NCBI GenBank assembly: GCA_019120375.1
Contig: DWVE01000030.1
Span: 25,855 to 89,854, forward strand
Length of the DNA: 64,000 bases
DNA from: Allofournierella_A excrementavium
GTDB lineage: Bacteria; Bacillota; Clostridia; Oscillospirales; Ruminococcaceae
Direction of reading: 5' to 3'
Made by a program: the position numbers and the translations under genes
Shown: piece after piece, positions 41,911 to 50,900 of the stretch
Position numbering within the stretch: the stretch's first letter is position 1
Layout of the letters: every line of letters starts with the position of its first letter
The notes under the pieces: generated by a model
Told to the model about the DNA's origin: nothing
Databases searched by the model: none
Seen by the model: the letters and a program-made list of their open reading frames with translations, nothing else

Positions 41911-42001
41911 TAAAAAGAATGGCCGGCTGTTTTGCATCCGCCCCGGCGGAGCGGAACGCCGGCGGGCAGCGCCCTCCGGGCACGCACGCAACAAGGAGTG
42001 G

Positions 42002-43090
42002 ATGAACGTGAAAAAGAAACTGTTTCTGCGCCTGACCTCTCTGGCTCTGGCGCTGACCCTGGCCCTGGGCTGTGCCGGCTGTGCCGCCGCGCCCGCGTCC
42101 GGCAGCGGTTCCGCTTCTGCCTCCGCACCGGCCTCCCAGCCCGCCAGCGAGCCCGCCGGCGAGGCCGAAGGCCTGACCCTCACCGATCAGGCGGGCCGCA
42201 CCGTGGAGCTGGCCGCCCCCGCCGAAACGGTGGTCAGCGGCTACTACATCAGCACCTACGCGGTGCTGGCCCTGGGCAAGGCGGACGCCATCGTGGGCCT
42301 TGAAAAGAAGGCCGACACCCGTTCCCTCTACCAGATGGCCGCCCCCGAGCTCATGGAAAAGCCCGGCGTGGGCACCATGAAGGAGATGGACGTGGAGGCG
42401 GTGGCCGCCCTGGAGCCGGATCTGGTCATCCTGCCCGCCGCCCTCACCGACTACGCCGACACCCTGGCGAGCTTGAGCATCCCCGCCCTGGTGGTGGCCC
42501 CTGAGAGCCACGAGGCGCTGGTGGAGATGATCGAACTGCTGGGCAAGGCCCTGGGCGCGGAGGACGCCGCCGCGGCCCTCACCGGCTACTACGACGAGCA
42601 GCTGGAGCGCATGGCCTCCCTCACCGAAGGGACGGAGAAGCCCACCGTCTACATGGCCTCCAATTCCAGCTACATGAGCTGCGCTCCCGCCGGCATGTAC
42701 CAGAACTATCTGGTGGAGACCGCCGGCGGTGTGAACGCCGCCGCCTCCCTGGAAGGAGATTACTGGACCGAAGTGTCCTATGAGGACATCCTGGCCATGG
42801 CCCCGGAAGTCATCGTGGTGCCCTCCGGCGCGGAGTACACCGCCGCCGACGTGCTGGCGGACAGCCAGCTGGCGGGCGTGCCCGCCGTGGAGAACGGCGC
42901 TGTGTACCAGATGCCCGCGGGTCTCGAGGAGTGGGATTCGCCCATTCCCTCCGGCATCCTGGGCTGCCTGTGGCTGACCAGCGTGCTGCACCCGGAGGAG
43001 TATCCCTTTGAGGAGTTCGTGGCCGACGCGGCGGACTTCTACCAGACCTTCTACGGCTTTGCCGTGGACGAGAGCCTCATCACCAAGTAA
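42002..43090 (+). CDS. Iron-siderophore/cobalamin-type ABC transporter binding lipoprotein
   Basis: A 362-residue lipoprotein with a lipobox LGCAGC (cysteine at about residue 24 or 27), a Ser/Pro/Ala linker (SASASAPASQPASEPAGEAE) and a FepB/BtuF-type class III fold: TLTDQAGRTVELAAPAETVV, then DVEAVAALEPDLVIL, GGVNAAASL and YEDILAMAPEVIVV. These are the hallmarks of siderophore, heme or cobalamin binding proteins; the ligand is not determinable. AAGGAG lies 5 bases before ATG at 42002. The operon continues with a FecCD permease and an ATPase. Confidence 0.93.
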   Translation: MNVKKKLFLRLTSLALALTLALGCAGCAAAPASGSGSASASAPASQPASEPAGEAEGLTLTDQAGRTVELAAPAETVVSGYYISTYAVLALGKADAIVGLEKKADTRSLYQMAAPELMEKPGVGTMKEMDVEAVAALEPDLVILPAALTDYADTLASLSIPALVVAPESHEALVEMIELLGKALGAEDAAAALTGYYDEQLERMASLTEGTEKPTVYMASNSSYMSCAPAGMYQNYLVETAGGVNAAASLEGDYWTEVSYEDILAMAPEVIVVPSGAEYTAADVLADSQLAGVPAVENGAVYQMPAGLEEWDSPIPSGILGCLWLTSVLHPEEYPFEEFVADAADFYQTFYGFAVDESLITK

Positions 43091-43125
43091 ATTTCCCGGA
43101 AAATAGACTGAAAGGGGAGAGCGCC

Positions 43126-44109
43126 ATGAACAGCACCCGCACCCGTGCCGCCCTGGCCGGATGCCTTCTGGCGGTGGCCGCGCTGGCCGCCGCGGGGCTG
43201 CTCATTGGCAGCTTTCCCCTTTCTTTTTCTGAAATCCTGCGGGACCCCGGCGGCCTTTCCGCCCGGGTGTTCTGGCAGCTGCGCCTGCCCCGCACCCTCA
43301 TGGGTCTGGCGGGCGGCTGGGCGCTGGGCATGGCGGGCGGCGTGTATCAAACGGTGTTCGCGAACCCCCTGGCCTCCCCGGACCTCACAGGCGTGTCCAG
43401 CGGGGCCAGCCTCGGCGCCGCGGCGGCCATCGTGCTGGGCGCGGGCGGGCGGCTCTCGGTGACGCTGTTCTCCTTCGCCTTCGGCATGGCCGCCCTGGCG
43501 GCGGTGCTGGGGCTGGTGAGCGCGGCGCGCCTCGCCCGCACCGGCAGCTACCTGCTGGCCGGGGTCATCGTGTCCTCCCTGGCCGAGGCGGGGCTGATGG
43601 TGCTCAAGACCCTGGCGGACCCGGAGGGCCAGCTGGGGGCCATCGAGAGCTGGACCATGGGCAGCCTCTCCGCCGTCACGGCCCAAAAGATCGCCCTGCC
43701 CGCCCTGCTGGCGGCGGGGTGCGCCCTTTTGCTGTGGCTGGTGCGAAAGCCCATTTTGATGCTCAGCCTGGGGGAGAGCACCGCCCGCGGCCTCGGCCTT
43801 GACCCGGCTTTTTGGCGGGCTTTGGTGCTCAGCCTCACCACCCTGATGGTGGCGGCGGTGGTGTCGGTGTGCGGCGCGGTGGCCTTTGTGGGCCTCATCG
43901 CCCCCCACATCGCCTTCTTCCTGGGCGGGCGGCGGGGCGGGCCTTACCTTGCCCTCTGCGGCCTTTGCGGCGCGGCGGTGCTGCTGGCGGCGGACCTGCC
44001 CGCGCGTCTGCTCAACCTGCCCCTCAGCATCTTCACGGTGGCGGCGGCGGTGCCGGTGCTGCTGGTGCTGCTGGTGCGCCAGGGAAGGGGAGGTGAGGAC
44101 GACGCTTGA
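43126..44109 (+). CDS. FecCD-family ABC transporter permease
   Basis: A 327-residue permease with about ten helices in the BtuCD/FecCD family. It has RLPRTLMGLAGGWALGMAGG, NPLASPDLTGVSSGASLGAA, and the cytoplasmic loop GLDPAFWRALVLSLTTLMVA with FVGLIAPHIAFFLGG. It starts 35 bases after the binding-protein stop with AAAGGGGAGAG as ribosome binding site. The 3' end overlaps the ATPase gene by 17 bases. It is the only permease of the operon and would form a homodimer. Confidence 0.94.
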   Translation: MNSTRTRAALAGCLLAVAALAAAGLLIGSFPLSFSEILRDPGGLSARVFWQLRLPRTLMGLAGGWALGMAGGVYQTVFANPLASPDLTGVSSGASLGAAAAIVLGAGGRLSVTLFSFAFGMAALAAVLGLVSAARLARTGSYLLAGVIVSSLAEAGLMVLKTLADPEGQLGAIESWTMGSLSAVTAQKIALPALLAAGCALLLWLVRKPILMLSLGESTARGLGLDPAFWRALVLSLTTLMVAAVVSVCGAVAFVGLIAPHIAFFLGGRRGGPYLALCGLCGAAVLLAADLPARLLNLPLSIFTVAAAVPVLLVLLVRQGRGGEDDA

Positions 44110-44869
44110 AGTGAAGGACCTCTGTGCCGGCTACCAAACGCCGGTGGTGCGAAACGTCTCCTTTGAGATCAAGGAGGGCCAGCTGGCGGCCATCCTCGGC
44201 CCCAACGGCGCGGGCAAATCCACCCTGCTGAACGCCATGGCCGGCGGGGTGCGCAAAACTTCCGGCCAGGTGCTGGTGAAGGGACAGGACTGCCTGCCCC
44301 TTGCGGCAAAGCAGCGGGCGAGGCGGCTGGCGCTGGTGCGCCAGCAAATTCCTCTTCTGCCCGGCGTGCGGGTGGAAGAAGCTCTGGAGATGGGCCGCTA
44401 CGCCTGGGGCGGGCCGCTGCAGGCCGACCCGGGGGCGAAGGCGGCGGTGGCCGAGGCGGCCCGGGCCTTCGGGCTGGAAGAACTTTTGAATGCCGACTGC
44501 GCTGCCCTCAGCCAGGGCCAGCGGCAGCTGGTGCACCTGGCCCGGGCCATGGTGCAGAGCGCCCCGGTGCTTCTGCTGGACGAGCCGGGCAGCGCGCTGG
44601 ATTTTTCCAACACCCACCGGCTGTTCCGCCTGCTGGGCGAACAGCTGGCCCGGGGCGGGCGGTGCGCCGCGGCGGTGCTCCACGACCCGGCGCTGGCCCT
44701 GCGCTATTGCAGCCCGGTGCTGCTTTTGAAGGAGGGCCGCATCGTGGAGCGCCTCGAGCCAAGGGCCTGCACAGCCCCGCAGACGGAGCGGGCGCTGGGC
44801 CTTCTCTACCCCGGCATCCGGGTCAAAGAGGACAAGGAGACGGGGCATTTGCTCTGCACAATTGAATAA
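44093..44869 (+). CDS. ABC transporter ATP-binding protein (FepC/BtuD type)
   Basis: A 258-residue ATPase with Walker A GPNGAGKST, Q-loop VRQQIPLLP, signature LSQGQRQLVHLARAM and Walker B LLLDEPGSALD, then H-loop LHD. The Ser-Gln-Gly-Gln form of the signature is usual for the siderophore class. The start is a GTG at 44093 behind GGAAGGGGA; no ATG fits. It powers the permease encoded upstream. The stop is followed by the promoter for the purine permease gene. Confidence 0.93.
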   Translation: MRTTLEVKDLCAGYQTPVVRNVSFEIKEGQLAAILGPNGAGKSTLLNAMAGGVRKTSGQVLVKGQDCLPLAAKQRARRLALVRQQIPLLPGVRVEEALEMGRYAWGGPLQADPGAKAAVAEAARAFGLEELLNADCAALSQGQRQLVHLARAMVQSAPVLLLDEPGSALDFSNTHRLFRLLGEQLARGGRCAAAVLHDPALALRYCSPVLLLKEGRIVERLEPRACTAPQTERALGLLYPGIRVKEDKETGHLLCTIE

Positions 44870-44968
44870 AAGGGAGATTTTTGCCGCCCGCTCACGGAAA
44901 ATGTGGTTTTTTTGTGAACGGGCGGTATAATTGTTTTGTTTGCTTTGAAAACAGCGAGGAGGAGCACG

Positions 44969-46369
44969 ATGGAAAAGACAAAACAGTACGTCACCCCCTA
45001 TGATTTTGAAGGACGGCTGCCCCTGGCCCAGGCCATCCCTCTGGGCCTGCAGCATGTGCTGGCCATGTTCGTGGGCAACCTGACCCCCATCCTCATCATC
45101 ACCAACCTCTGCGCCGCCCTGGGCGGCGGGGCGGACTTTGCCGCCATCCAGGTGAGCCTGCTGCAGAACGCCATGCTGGTGGCAGGGCTGGTCACCCTGG
45201 TGCAGCTGTACGCCGTGGGCCCCGTGGGCGGCAAGGTGCCCATCATCATGGGCACCAGCTCCGGCTTCATCGGCGTGTTCCAGAGCGTGGTCAACGTGAT
45301 GGGCGGCGGCGTGGCCGCCTACGCGGCCATCATGGGCGCGTCCATCCTGGGCGGTCTGTTCGAGACGGTGCTGGGCGCGTTCCTCAAGCCCCTGCGCCGC
45401 TTCTTCCCCGCGGTGGTCACCGGCACGGTGGTGCTGTCCATCGGCCTGTCTCTCATCAGCGTGGGCGTGGGCTCCTTCGGCGGCGGCACCTCCGCCGCGG
45501 ACTACGGCTCGCTGGAAAACCTGCTCATCGGCCTTGCGGTCATGGTCATCGTGCTGGCCCTCAAGCACGGGGCCAAGGGTATGGCCAGCTCCTCCTGCAT
45601 CCTCATCGGCATCATCTGCGGCTACGTCATCTGCGGGGTGCTGGGTCTGGTGCTGCCCACCACCGGCGTGACCGCCGAGGGCGTGGAGTACACCAAGGCC
45701 TGGGTGCTCAATTGGGATAAAGTGCTCCAGGCCGACTGGTTCGCCGTGCCCCAGCTGATGCCGGTGAAGCCGGTGTTTGACCTGCGGGCCATCCTGCCGG
45801 TGATGGTGATGTTCATCGTCACCGCCGTGGAGACGGTGGGCGACATCTCCGGCGTCACCGAGGGCGGCATGGGCCGGGAGGCCACCGACACGGAGCTTTC
45901 CGGCGGCGTCATCTGCGACGGCCTGGGCTCCTCCTTCGCGGCGCTCTTCGGCGTGCTGCCCAACACCTCCTTCAGCCAGAACGTGGGCCTTGTCACCATG
46001 ACCCGCATCGTCAACCGCATGGCCCTGGCCTGCGGCGCGGTGTTCCTGGTGCTCTGCGGCCTGCTGCCCAAGCTGGCGGCGCTGGTGTCCATCATGCCCC
46101 AGAGCGTGCTGGGCGGCGCGGCGGTCATCATGTTCTCCTCCATCGTGATGAGCGGCATCCAGCTCATCACCAGCAAGCCCCTCACCCCCCGCAGCATGTC
46201 CATCGTGGCGGTGGCTCTGGGCCTGGGCTACGGCCTCGGCGCGAACAGCGCTGTGCTGGTGGGCCTGCCCCAGTGGGTGCAGCTGGTGTTCGGCGGTTCC
46301 GGCATCGTGCCCGCCGCCTTCGTGGCCATCGTGATGAACCTGCTGCTGCCCAGGGAAAAAGAGGCGTAA
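44969..46369 (+). CDS. NCS2 family uracil-xanthine/purine permease
   Basis: A 466-residue membrane transporter with about 12-14 helices of the NCS2 (nucleobase:cation symporter-2) family: ILIITNLCAALGGGADFAAI, GTSSGFIGVFQSVVNVMGGG (substrate motif), AVETVGDISGVTEGGMGREA and GVLPNTSFSQNVGLVTMTRI, the NCS2 motif. The neighbouring xanthine dehydrogenase genes favour xanthine or another purine over uracil. ATG at 44969 follows GAGGAGG. TATAAT at 44926-44931 is preceded by an imperfect inverted repeat, CCGCCCG-CTCAC and GTGAA-CGGGCGG. Confidence 0.93.
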   Translation: MEKTKQYVTPYDFEGRLPLAQAIPLGLQHVLAMFVGNLTPILIITNLCAALGGGADFAAIQVSLLQNAMLVAGLVTLVQLYAVGPVGGKVPIIMGTSSGFIGVFQSVVNVMGGGVAAYAAIMGASILGGLFETVLGAFLKPLRRFFPAVVTGTVVLSIGLSLISVGVGSFGGGTSAADYGSLENLLIGLAVMVIVLALKHGAKGMASSSCILIGIICGYVICGVLGLVLPTTGVTAEGVEYTKAWVLNWDKVLQADWFAVPQLMPVKPVFDLRAILPVMVMFIVTAVETVGDISGVTEGGMGREATDTELSGGVICDGLGSSFAALFGVLPNTSFSQNVGLVTMTRIVNRMALACGAVFLVLCGLLPKLAALVSIMPQSVLGGAAVIMFSSIVMSGIQLITSKPLTPRSMSIVAVALGLGYGLGANSAVLVGLPQWVQLVFGGSGIVPAAFVAIVMNLLLPREKEA

Positions 46370-46383
46370 AAATGTTTTTTTAC

Positions 46384-46413
46384 AGCCCTCGGCCAAAAGC
46401 CGGGGGCTTTTTT
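46384..46413 (+). terminator. Terminator of the purine permease gene
   Basis: AGCCCTCGGC pairs with GCCGGGGGCT around an AAAA-containing loop, followed by TTTTTT. It separates the permease gene from the dehydrogenase genes. Confidence 0.85.
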
Positions 46414-46469
46414 GCGGCCGGAGGTTGTGCTACAATGAAACTGAAAAATCGTCACAGGGAGGAAACGCT

Positions 46470-47261
46470 GTGCTGACCATCAAAAACTACGCCCGCCCCG
46501 AAACGGTGGAAGAGGCTTTGAACCTGCTTCGGGCGAAAAAGAGCAACACGGCCCTGGGGGGCATGCTCTGGCTGAAACTGCAGGAGAAAAACGTGGACAC
46601 CGTCGTGGACCTCTCCGGCCTGGGCCTGGACGCCATCGAGGAGACGGAGGAGGGCTGGCGCATCGGGGCCATGGTGACCCTGCGGCAGCTGGAGACCCAC
46701 GAGGGCCTTGCCGCTTTCACCGGCGGGGCCATGGCCGAGAGCGTCAAACACATCGTGGGCGTGCAGTTCCGGAATCTTGCCACCATCGGCGGCAGCGTCT
46801 TCGGGCGGTTCGGCTTCTCCGACCCGCTCACCCTGCTGCTGGCGCTGGACGCCCGCGTTGAACTGGCCGAAGCCGGGCGGATGAACCTGCGTGACTTCGC
46901 CCAGTCCGGCATCCGCAAGGACATTCTGACCCATATCTTCATCCCCGGCGGCAAGCTGGAGGCGGCGTACCTCTCCCAGCGCAATTCCGCCACCGATTTC
47001 CCCGTCCTCACCTGCGCGGTGGTGCGCCGGGAGGGCAAGGTGGCCTGCGCCGTGGGGGCCCGCCCCGCCCGGGCGGCCCGCTTTGACGACGAGGCGGGGC
47101 TGCTGGCGGGCGGCGTGAATGAGGAAAGCGCCGCCGCCTTTGCCGAGGACGTTGCCCGGCGGGCAGTGTTCGGCTCCAACACCCGGGGCTCGGCGGAGTA
47201 CCGCAGAGAAGTCTGCCGGGCGCTGGTGCGCCGCGCCGCGTTGAAACTGGAGGAGAAGTGA
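46470..47261 (+). CDS. xdhB: Xanthine dehydrogenase FAD-binding subunit
   Basis: A 263-residue flavoprotein subunit of the CoxM/XdhB type. The N-terminus carries NYARPETVEEALNLL, then the FAD pyrophosphate region LGGMLWLKLQ and the second site RNLATIGGSVFGRFGFSDP, with a C-terminal CO-dehydrogenase flavoprotein domain. It hands electrons from the iron-sulfur subunit to NAD. GTG at 46470 is chosen with GGGAGGAAA upstream; earlier codons in frame have none. It is 3 bases before the next subunit gene. Confidence 0.9.
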   Translation: MLTIKNYARPETVEEALNLLRAKKSNTALGGMLWLKLQEKNVDTVVDLSGLGLDAIEETEEGWRIGAMVTLRQLETHEGLAAFTGGAMAESVKHIVGVQFRNLATIGGSVFGRFGFSDPLTLLLALDARVELAEAGRMNLRDFAQSGIRKDILTHIFIPGGKLEAAYLSQRNSATDFPVLTCAVVRREGKVACAVGARPARAARFDDEAGLLAGGVNEESAAAFAEDVARRAVFGSNTRGSAEYRREVCRALVRRAALKLEEK

Positions 47262-47264
47262 GCC

Positions 47265-47735
47265 ATGGAGATAAATTTTGTTTTGAACGGCCGGCCGGTC
47301 ACCGCCGCCGTGCGGCCCGACACCCTGCTCATTGACCTTGTGCGGGAAAAAGGGTGCCTCAGCGTCAAGCGGGGCTGTGAGACTTCCAACTGCGGCCTGT
47401 GCACCGTCCTTTTGGACGGCGCGCCGGTGCTCTCCTGCTCGGTGCTGGCGGCGCGGGCCGACGGCCACCGGGTGGACACCCTGGAAGGCCTGCAGGAAGA
47501 AGCCCGCCCCTTCGCCGAGTTCATCGCCGACCAGGGCGCGGAGCAGTGCGGCTTTTGCAACCCCGGTTTTGTGATGAACACCATCGCCCTGCTGCGGGAG
47601 AACCCCGACCCCACCGACGACGACATCCGGGCCTTCCTGGCGGGCAACCTCTGCCGCTGCTCGGGCTACGAGGGGCAGCTGCGGGGCATCCGCGCCTTTT
47701 TGAACAGCCGCAAAGGGGGTGAGGGCTGTGAGTGA
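47265..47735 (+). CDS. xdhC: Xanthine dehydrogenase 2Fe-2S subunit
   Basis: A 156-residue iron-sulfur subunit of the CoxS/XdhC type. The plant-ferredoxin cluster cysteines are in GCETSNCGLCTVLL with a later SCSV, and the second cluster in QCGFCNPGF and LCRCSGYEG. It transfers electrons from the molybdenum site to FAD. It starts 3 bases after xdhB and overlaps the molybdenum-subunit gene by 8 bases. (In some nomenclatures the letters B and C differ.). Confidence 0.94.
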   Translation: MEINFVLNGRPVTAAVRPDTLLIDLVREKGCLSVKRGCETSNCGLCTVLLDGAPVLSCSVLAARADGHRVDTLEGLQEEARPFAEFIADQGAEQCGFCNPGFVMNTIALLRENPDPTDDDIRAFLAGNLCRCSGYEGQLRGIRAFLNSRKGGEGCE

Positions 47736-50027
47736 AGCCGAACGTCGCGCCGTGGGCGCGCCCGTGCGCAAAAAGGACGCCATGGCCCTCCTGCTGGGCA
47801 AGCCCGTCTACACCGAGGACGTGACCCCGGCGGACTGCCTTGTGGTCAAGGTGCTGCGCAGCCCCCACGCCAACGCCCTCATCGAGTCCATCGACCCCGC
47901 CGCCGCCCTGCGCACGCCGGGGGTGGTGGCCGTTTACACCTGGGAGGACGTGCCCCAAAAGCGGTTCACCATGGCGGGCCAGACCTGGCCCGAGCCCTCC
48001 CCCTATGACCGGCTCATTCTGGATAAGCACGTCCGCTTTGTGGGCGACGCGGTGGCCATAGTGGCCGCCGAGACCGAGGAGGCCGCCCGGCAGGCCCTGA
48101 AGCGCATCAAGGTGAAGTATCAGGTGCTGCCCGCGGTGCTGGACGTTCACGAAGCGCTGGACGGCCCGGTGCTGGTGCACCCGGAGGAGAGCTGGAAGGC
48201 CCTCTGCCCCGTGGGGGCGGACAACCGCCGCAACCTCTGCGCCTCCGGCGCGGACGCCGACGGCGACGTGGAGCAGGTGCTGGCGGACTGCGACGTGGTG
48301 GTGGAGCATACTTATAACACCCAGGCCTGCAACCAGGCCATGATGGAGACCTTCCGCACCTACACCGAGCTGGACGCCTACGGGCGGCTGCATGTGGTGT
48401 CCTCCACCCAGATCGTGTTCCATGTGCGGCGCATCCTGGCCAACGCCCTGGACATCCCCAAATCCAAAATCCATGTGGAAAAGCCCCGCATCGGCGGCGG
48501 CTTCGGCGCAAAGCAGACGGTGGTGGCGGAAGTGTACCCCGCCTTCGTCACCTGGAAGACCGGCCGCGCCGCCCGGATGATCTATTCCAGGGAAGAGAGC
48601 CTCATCGCCTCCAGCCCCCGCCACCCCATGGAGGTGAAGGTGCGCCTGGGCGCGACCAAAGAGGGCGTCATCCGCGCCCTGGACGTTTACACCCTGTCCG
48701 ACACCGGGGCCTACGGCGAGCACGGCCCCACCACCGTGGGCCTCTCCGGCCACAAGTCCATCCCCCTCTACACCGGCAATCTGGAGGCCTTCCGCTTCGC
48801 CTGGGATGTGTGGTCTACACCAACCACCAGTCCTCCGGGGCCTACCGGGGCTACGGCGCAACGCAAGGCATCTTCGCCGTGGAGAGCGCGGTGAACGAGC
48901 TGGCCGAGCGGCTGGGGCTGGACCCGGTGGAACTGCGGATGAAGAACATCGTGCGGGAGGGCCAGACCATGCCCGCCTACTATAACGAGCCGGCCTCCGC
49001 CTGCGCCCTGGACCGGTGCCTCGCCAAATGCGCCGAGCGCTTCGGCTGGGCGGAAAAGTACCCCGTGCGGGACATGGGCGACGGCAAGGTGCGCGCCGCC
49101 GGCGTGGCCATCGCCATGCAGGGCTCCGGCATCTCCGGGGTGGACGTGGGCAGCGCCACCATCAAGCTGGGGGACGAGGGCTGCTATAACCTCACCATCG
49201 GCGCGGCGGACATGGGCACCGGCTGCGACACCATCCTGGCGCAAATTGCCGCCGACTGCCTGGACTGCGACGTGGACAACATCTCCGTCTTCGGCGCGGA
49301 CACTGACGCCTCCCCCTACGACTCCGGCTCCTACGCCTCCTCCACCACCTACGTCACCGGCAAGGCGGTGGAAAAGGCCTGCGCCCAGCTCAAAAGACGC
49401 ATCTGCGCCCTGGCGGCCCAGATGCTGGACTGCGCCCCCGAAGCGGTGGAGTTCGCCGGCCGCTCGGTGCGCCGGCTGGACGGCAAGGGCGAGGTGAGCC
49501 TCACCGACGTGGCGGGCCGTGCCATGTGCGGCAGCGGCCCCACCCTGCAGGTCACCTGCTCCCACTCGTCGCCCACCTCGCCGCCTCCCTTCATGGCGGG
49601 CATGGCCGAGGTGGAGGTGGACACCAAGACCGGCGGCGTGAAGGTGCTGGACTACACCGCCGTGGTGGACTGCGGCACCCCCATCAACCCGAACCTCGCC
49701 CGGGTGCAGACCGAGGGCGGCCTTGTGCAGGGCATCGGCATGACCCTGTTCGAGAGCATCACCTACAACGAGACCGGCCATCTGGCGGAAAACTCGTTTA
49801 TGCAGTACAAAATTCCCACCCGGCTGGACATGGGCAAACTGGACGTGACCTTCGAGGCCAGCTACGAGCCCAGCGGCCCCTTCGGCGCAAAGTCCATCGG
49901 CGAGATCGTCATCAACACCCCCTCGCCGGCCATCGCCCATGCCGTCTACCGTGCCACCGGCGTGTGGCACCGCAGCCTGCCCATCACCCCGGAAAAGGTG
50001 CTGCTGGGCATGAAGAAAAATGGCTGA
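47728..50027 (+). pseudogene. xdhA: Xanthine dehydrogenase molybdenum-binding subunit, frameshifted at about 48810
   Basis: Two frames together encode one full-length molybdenum hydroxylase subunit. Frame one (from GTG 47728 behind AAAGGGGG) covers GKPVYTEDVTPADCLVVKVL, then GGGFGAKQTVVAEV and ends reading FRFAWDV. Frame two continues VYTNHQSSGAYRGYGATQ, the family's conserved DVVYTN-x-AYRGYGA block, to the MKKNG end at 50027. Removing the dinucleotide TG in GTGTG at 48808-48812 restores GAT-GTG-GTC-TAC (DVVY), so a 2-base duplication, or a one-base loss, is the simplest change. The catalytic glutamate region GAKSIGE is present in frame two. Without the frame restored the enzyme would be inactive. 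Confidence 0.85.
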
Positions 50028-50625
50028 ACATCTGATTTTGCTGGCGGCGGGCAGCGCCCGCCGCTTCGGCTCCAACAAGCTGCTGCGCCCGCTGAACGGC
50101 AAACCCCTCTACGCCCACGGCCTCGCCGCCCTGCTGGCGGCGGCAAAGATGCGCCCGGCTGCCGACGTGACGGTGGTCAGCCGCACGCCGGAGATCCTGG
50201 CGGCGGCCCGCGCCGCCGGGGCCAGGGCGGTGGAGAGCCCGCTCAGTGAACAGGGCCTTTCCTTCACCATCAGGGCGGCGCTGGACGCGTTGGAGCCGCT
50301 GGCCGAGGGCGACTATCTGCTCTTCGCGGTGGCGGACCAGCCGTACCTCACCGCCGCCAGCGTGGCGGCCCTGCTGGAAAAAGCCGCGCCGCCCACCCGC
50401 GGGGCCACCCTCTGCTTTGGCGAAAAGGTGGGCAGCCCCACCCTTTTCTCCGCGTCGCTGGCGAAGGACCTGCGGGCGCTGGAGGGTGACCGGGGCGGAC
50501 GGTCCGTTCTGCGCGCCCTGGGCGGCGAGTGCCTGCGGGTGCAGGCAAAAAGCGCGCGGGAGCTGGAGGACATCGACCTGCCGGAGCAGCTGCCGGCACC
50601 CGGGGAAAAAGAATCTCAAAAATAA
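50020..50625 (+). CDS. MocA-like molybdenum cofactor cytidylyltransferase / MobA-like NTP transferase
   Basis: A 201-residue nucleotidyltransferase of the MobA/MocA family: LILLAAGSARRFGSNKLLRP is the nucleotide-binding start, FAVADQPYLTAASV carries the DQP metal-binding site, and GSPTLFSASLAKDL is typical of the family. Its place next to xanthine dehydrogenase suggests it makes molybdopterin cytosine dinucleotide for that enzyme. It overlaps the dehydrogenase gene by 8 bases. A strong terminator follows. Confidence 0.9.
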   Translation: MAEHLILLAAGSARRFGSNKLLRPLNGKPLYAHGLAALLAAAKMRPAADVTVVSRTPEILAAARAAGARAVESPLSEQGLSFTIRAALDALEPLAEGDYLLFAVADQPYLTAASVAALLEKAAPPTRGATLCFGEKVGSPTLFSASLAKDLRALEGDRGGRSVLRALGGECLRVQAKSARELEDIDLPEQLPAPGEKESQK

Positions 50626-50630
50626 ACCTC

Positions 50631-50672
50631 AGCAAAAGCCCCATCTGGTTTGCGCCAGACGGGGCTTTTGCT
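50631..50672 (+). terminator. Terminator of the xanthine dehydrogenase operon
   Basis: AGCAAAAGCCCC and CTGG pair with CCAG and GGGGCTTTTGCT. The T-run is inside the stem and no T-tract follows on the plus strand, so it may be bidirectional. From about 50680 to 50900 the DNA turns sharply AT-rich and holds no gene; it contains TATAAT at 50721-50726 but no clear -35. Confidence 0.8.
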
Positions 50673-50900
50673 GTTCCGGGGTGCGCAAAAAACAAGGAAA
50701 ATGAAAAGATATTCCAAAAGTATAATAAGTGCAACAAAAATACTGTGCGCTATTCACATAAAACTCTACGAATGGTGGAGTTTTTACATTGAAATCTATA
50801 AAATATCGGTTTACAGAAGATGTAAAACTGTGTACGATAAAAGCAGAACAGAAACACATCAATAGAAAAACCGGTGTACAACGGGAATGGTGAAGTTTCG

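Noticed and set aside
44033..46396. Open frame of 787 codons on the minus strand opposite the ABC ATPase and purine permease
   Set aside because: His/Gln/Gly-rich shadow; the plus strand has clear family motifs in both genes.
48800..48830. Programmed frameshift in the xanthine dehydrogenase molybdenum subunit
   Set aside because: No slippery heptamer or following structure is apparent, and programmed shifting is not known in this family; a plain indel explains it.
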